Below are positions 61,092 to 64,000 of a DNA stretch of 64,000 bases, piece by piece (the first letter of the stretch is position 1; the number at the start of each line of letters is the position of its first letter). Made by a program: the position numbers and the translations under genes. Under the pieces are notes generated by a model. It saw only the letters and a program-made list of their open reading frames with translations. It had not been told where the DNA came from and did no database searches. Source of the DNA: Zeugodacus cucurbitae (taxonomy: Eukaryota; Arthropoda; Insecta; Diptera; Tephritidae); assembly GCF_028554725.1 (NCBI RefSeq), contig NC_071668.1:13021501-13085500 (forward strand), given 5' to 3'.

Positions 61092-62324
61092 TTTCTCTGC
61101 TCGATATTTTTGGTGATCTATAAAGTCCGTAGGATCGCTCCAAAAAGGCAATTATTATTCATATTGCCGTATCAGACCATTGAGTCAACAACGGCATTTT
61201 TCCCATTTGGGAAAGGACTTTTCGGTCAATCTGGTATTTATACCTTTAGTTTCACATATCGGTACCCAATTAGCAAGAACTCACATCTAAACAAGAGATA
61301 CTTTATCGAAATGTATATGAAAGCATGTTTCTATCTTCCAATTCGCACGCAAAAACCCTGAAGTACCTGTTGCCGAACATAACGCAAATCAATTCGATAC
61401 ACTTGGCTTGCAATTCACATTTCTTGTTATGCTTTAGACATGCGCAATTTCGCAGAAATTTATAACTTTCTTTCAACTCAACCTAAAAACATCCTGTGAT
61501 GCCAAACAACAATTGATGAGCACAGCAACAACAACTTGAATTGAAATGAAATACTTCAAATATACATACCTACATATGTATTTTTGTAACTGTATCACGC
61601 TGTGCCACATTTTGCACTCCTTTTCACTGCGCACGCATGTGATTATAGTTTCTCCATACAGTTGTTGTTGTTAATTTTGCCGCACGCAACAAGTGAATGA
61701 CAGGATAATCGTCCTGCTTGTGTCTGGCAAAGCAAAACACACGCACTTTTTTCTCAACATTACTTGTGCTGTTTGCTTAGCATGCGCATTTTCACATGCA
61801 ACAATTTCGCTCGCCTGTCCTACTCAGCGGTGCATTCAGTACAGTTCGCACACACACAACTTTTTTCCTACGAAGACTGCCTGGGAAGCGTGCGAATTAT
61901 TGAAAATGCTCTCTGTGTATTCATACGCTTATGCATTCGAACGGACAGACAGCCAGCACTTGAATACATGTGTTTTGTTTTTCACTTTTTTCACAGCCAG
62001 TCTCGATATTCCCATGAACAAGTGCAATTGGATTTTTTTTCGTTCGGATTTGTACAACGTAATGAATACATTTTCACTTAATTGTGGTCTGCCTGCGTAT
62101 ATGTGTGTCTGCATAATTGCGGGTTTGTGAAAATATTAAATTCACACGTTCCTAAGCGGAAGATTACTCTTTTATGGTTGTGAGATATCTCTTCTTTTAA
62201 CATTATGTTTAAAATTCCTCAATTCAGTTTCTATACTCTTTTTGAATCACAATATCACATGTTTTAATTACAGTATTTGTCTCTTAAACTACGGCAAAAC
62301 CATTTACATAAGGAATTGTTGTAG
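61092..62324. other. gene-free DNA
   Basis: Nothing is recognised. Overlapping open frames at 61690-62130 in two plus frames and one minus frame have no domain. Confidence 0.5.
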
Positions 62325-62453
62325 TACCAGGACCAATACCAATACCATTACCAGTACCAATACCATTACCAGTTACAGAACCAGAACTAGGTACCAGTAC
62401 CATTAGCATTACCAGTACCAAAACCAATACCATTACCAGTACCAATACCATTA
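62325..62453. repeat. minisatellite, 18-bp unit (CCATTA CCAGTA CCAATA)n
   Basis: A hexamer of the form ACCANT is organised into an 18-bp higher-order unit repeated about seven times with some interruptions (for example at 62375-62390). It keeps minus-strand frames open (GTGNGI-type or VLVMVL-type repeats), which is incidental. Confidence 0.85.
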
Positions 62454-62539
62454 CTTTTAGGTTTAGTGAAAAGTATTCCATGATTTGTGCATTATATTCA
62501 AGATTTTATTTATTGATCCAATATAGGACAATTATTCAC

Positions 62540-62990
62540 TGTCTTGTTGCCATTTCGAGGTTTTGTACATATGTAATTTCATAAAGACATTTTCATAGAA
62601 GCCCTGGTACTTATTGGTAAACAAACTGCGACAAACGATTTCGCAAGCTTCTGTTGCGGTCGAATTATTCATCAGTAAATGCATTTGCTAAAGACAGGGG
62701 GACAGGTAGTAGTAGCATGGTGCATGGTTTGGACTATGAGATTAATTAAGCAAGCTCCCGGAGCTTTGAGCGATTCACTAGCGATTCGTGTGGCCTGACG
62801 TTGTTATGATGGAACACAATTGGTATCATATTGGTAGCTGACTCGTCGATACTGCAAGACTGTTACCTTCAGACGGTCCAATTGTTGACAGTACTGGTCC
62901 GAATTAAAATTTTTACCTTAGTGAAGCAGCTAAGCAGCTTGGTAGATGATTTCTTGCCAATATCATACAACTCATAGCCAACATTCTAGG
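62540..62990 (-). mobile_element. diverged mariner relic (another lineage)
   Basis: The minus strand reads, in several frames, DQYCQQLDRLK-like codons (about 62905-62870), FHHNNVRPHESLVNRSKLRE (about 62815-62755), TEACEIVCRSLFTNKYQGFY (about 62665-62600) and MKL...SKWQQ near 62550. The order matches the catalytic and C-terminal parts of mariner transposases (usually FHHDNARPHTS), but the second aspartate is asparagine and stops are common. It is more diverged than the main family and differs from the 34842 relic. Confidence 0.55.
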
Positions 62991-63476
62991 CAATCAAACC
63001 TGACCGATCTACCGCGATTCAACCATGACAATTTTTATTTGACCATGTCGTAAGTGACCTATTGAAACCATATAGAACTTTAGTACTAGTTAATAAAAAG
63101 TAAAAAATGTCTGCCGTTAAACTATGCTCTAATGGATTCCTAACCAACTTTACTCAGGTTCGTAGCTTAAGTCTTTTGAACGAAGTGGCGTTCATTTCAA
63201 TTTTTAAATACCTCAGTCAAATAATTATATGTGCATGAACTTTTTGCAAAAAAAATTAAAGATTACAAAATTGCGAAATATTTCTGAGTATGCAGGTTTG
63301 TTATTATTAATGTATACGATATAAAAAAAAAACAAAAAATTAACAAATTTCAAAATATTTTTTAAACTATAAAACAAAATTGAAGTTTAGGCTAATGGTA
63401 AATATTTATATGTGCATTTTACTATTTTTAACAGTAAAGCCTATACATTTGAGTTTAACTGAAAGAAATGTTTATT
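62991..63476. other. AT-rich DNA, nothing recognised
   Basis: A-rich, with poly-A runs near 63250 and 63325. No frame or terminal repeat was found. Confidence 0.5.
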
Positions 63477-64000
63477 TTAATAGTCGGTAGAATTGTCCTT
63501 ATATTTTAAAACTAAATTAAGCCGCTTAATCAGAGAATTAACTACTGACTGTAGAATAGTTATGTAAATATTGGCAAATTCTTGCTTTATGGTTAATTTA
63601 AGGTGGCGTACTGTCTCAAACTGCTTTCCGTTTTGGAAAACAGGAGCAGAGAGGTTCCCCCAGAGATCCTCAATAGGATTTAGGTTCGAACTCAATGCTG
63701 CACATTGTAATACCGGAATTTTCCGATAGTTAAAGATGTTCTTCGTGTGAATTGAAGCGTTATCCTTTCAATATGTCCAGTTAAATGCCATAAATATTTC
63801 CAGCAAATTTTATCAACTCGCTGTCCAAAACATCTACATTGATATTAGCATTCATTTGAGTGAATATAAAACATGTAGATAGCTTTCCACAGCAACAAAA
63901 TGCAGCCCATGAAATCAAGGTACCGCTTCCAAAACATCGCTTGTAGTAGGACCGTCGGTCCTGGTGCGAATCTCTCCAATATTTCTTGCAATGACCTGGG
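63477..64000 (-). mobile_element. Tc1-like transposon, transposase C-terminal half, cut by window edge
   Basis: On the minus strand, from the window edge: DRRSYYKRCFGSGTLISWAA (about 63965-63905), KLSTCFIFTQMNANINVDVL, ELIKFAGNIYG, then KDNASIHTK (about 63765-63740) with the second catalytic aspartate, and SSNLNPIEDLWG (about 63695-63655) with the catalytic glutamate. It ends at a TAA just before 63477. The DNASIH and LNPIE spacing marks a Tc1-type DD34E enzyme, unlike the DD34D mariners. A TGA three residues before the DNAS motif and a frameshift near 63900 disrupt it. The N-terminal half and one terminal repeat lie beyond the window; no terminal repeat was found at the 3' side. Confidence 0.8.

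Overview
This is AT-rich animal nuclear DNA. The mix of transposons and the dense CAA/GTT and CATA/TATG simple repeats suggest a dipteran insect. A tephritid-type fruit fly is my best guess, from mellifera-like mariners, an RTE-clade LINE with a CATA tail and LINE remnants ending in CCTAACC repeats, but no species can be named from the sequence alone. No complete host gene, rRNA, tRNA, CRISPR array or bacterial-type operon is visible. The window reads as a large intergenic or intronic tract in which almost every recognisable protein signature comes from a decayed transposable element. Most open frames of 60 to 120 codons look like chance openings in low-complexity DNA.

Layout. 1-565: 3' part of a mariner cut by the window edge. 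566-8984: gene-free DNA with a small foldback (4705-4837) and an AAGCTT-rich cluster. 8985-9646, 14890-15447 and 22930-23180: remnants of non-LTR elements; the first two show RNase H-like reading frames and CCTAAC-type tails. 12108-12868 and 15518-15925: 5'-truncated RTE LINE fragments. 26225-26900: a dispersed repeat folded head to head, with a pogo/Tigger-like MITE lodged inside. 28080-28346: one unexplained, coding-looking minus-strand open frame. 32915-33390: a degenerate tandem repeat of about 105 bp. 34842-36196: an old minus-strand mariner relic next to a younger plus-strand mariner. 39180-39715: a second, tandem copy of the 26 kb repeat family. 42492-43421: mariner with an intact 5' end. 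46093-46413: internally deleted mariner bounded by two TIR ends and TA duplications. 50264-50436: the best copy of the MITE. 53000-56244: a nearly full-length RTE LINE inserted with a 5' inversion and a 14-bp target-site duplication. 56819-57341: a hAT-like non-autonomous element. 60036-61089: a whole but dead mariner. 62325-62453: an 18-bp minisatellite. 62540-64000: relics of two further Tc1/mariner lineages.

The elements do not form a working system. Every transposase or reverse transcriptase frame seen here is broken by stops, frameshifts, deletions or loss of a catalytic aspartate. The best-supported notable structures are the twin-primed LINE, the TA-flanked deleted mariner, the three-copy MITE family (one copy nested in another repeat) and the shared 26 kb/39 kb repeat family. 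The item most likely to be unannotated host biology is the minus-strand open frame at 28080-28346. I did not find a convincing new molecular system.
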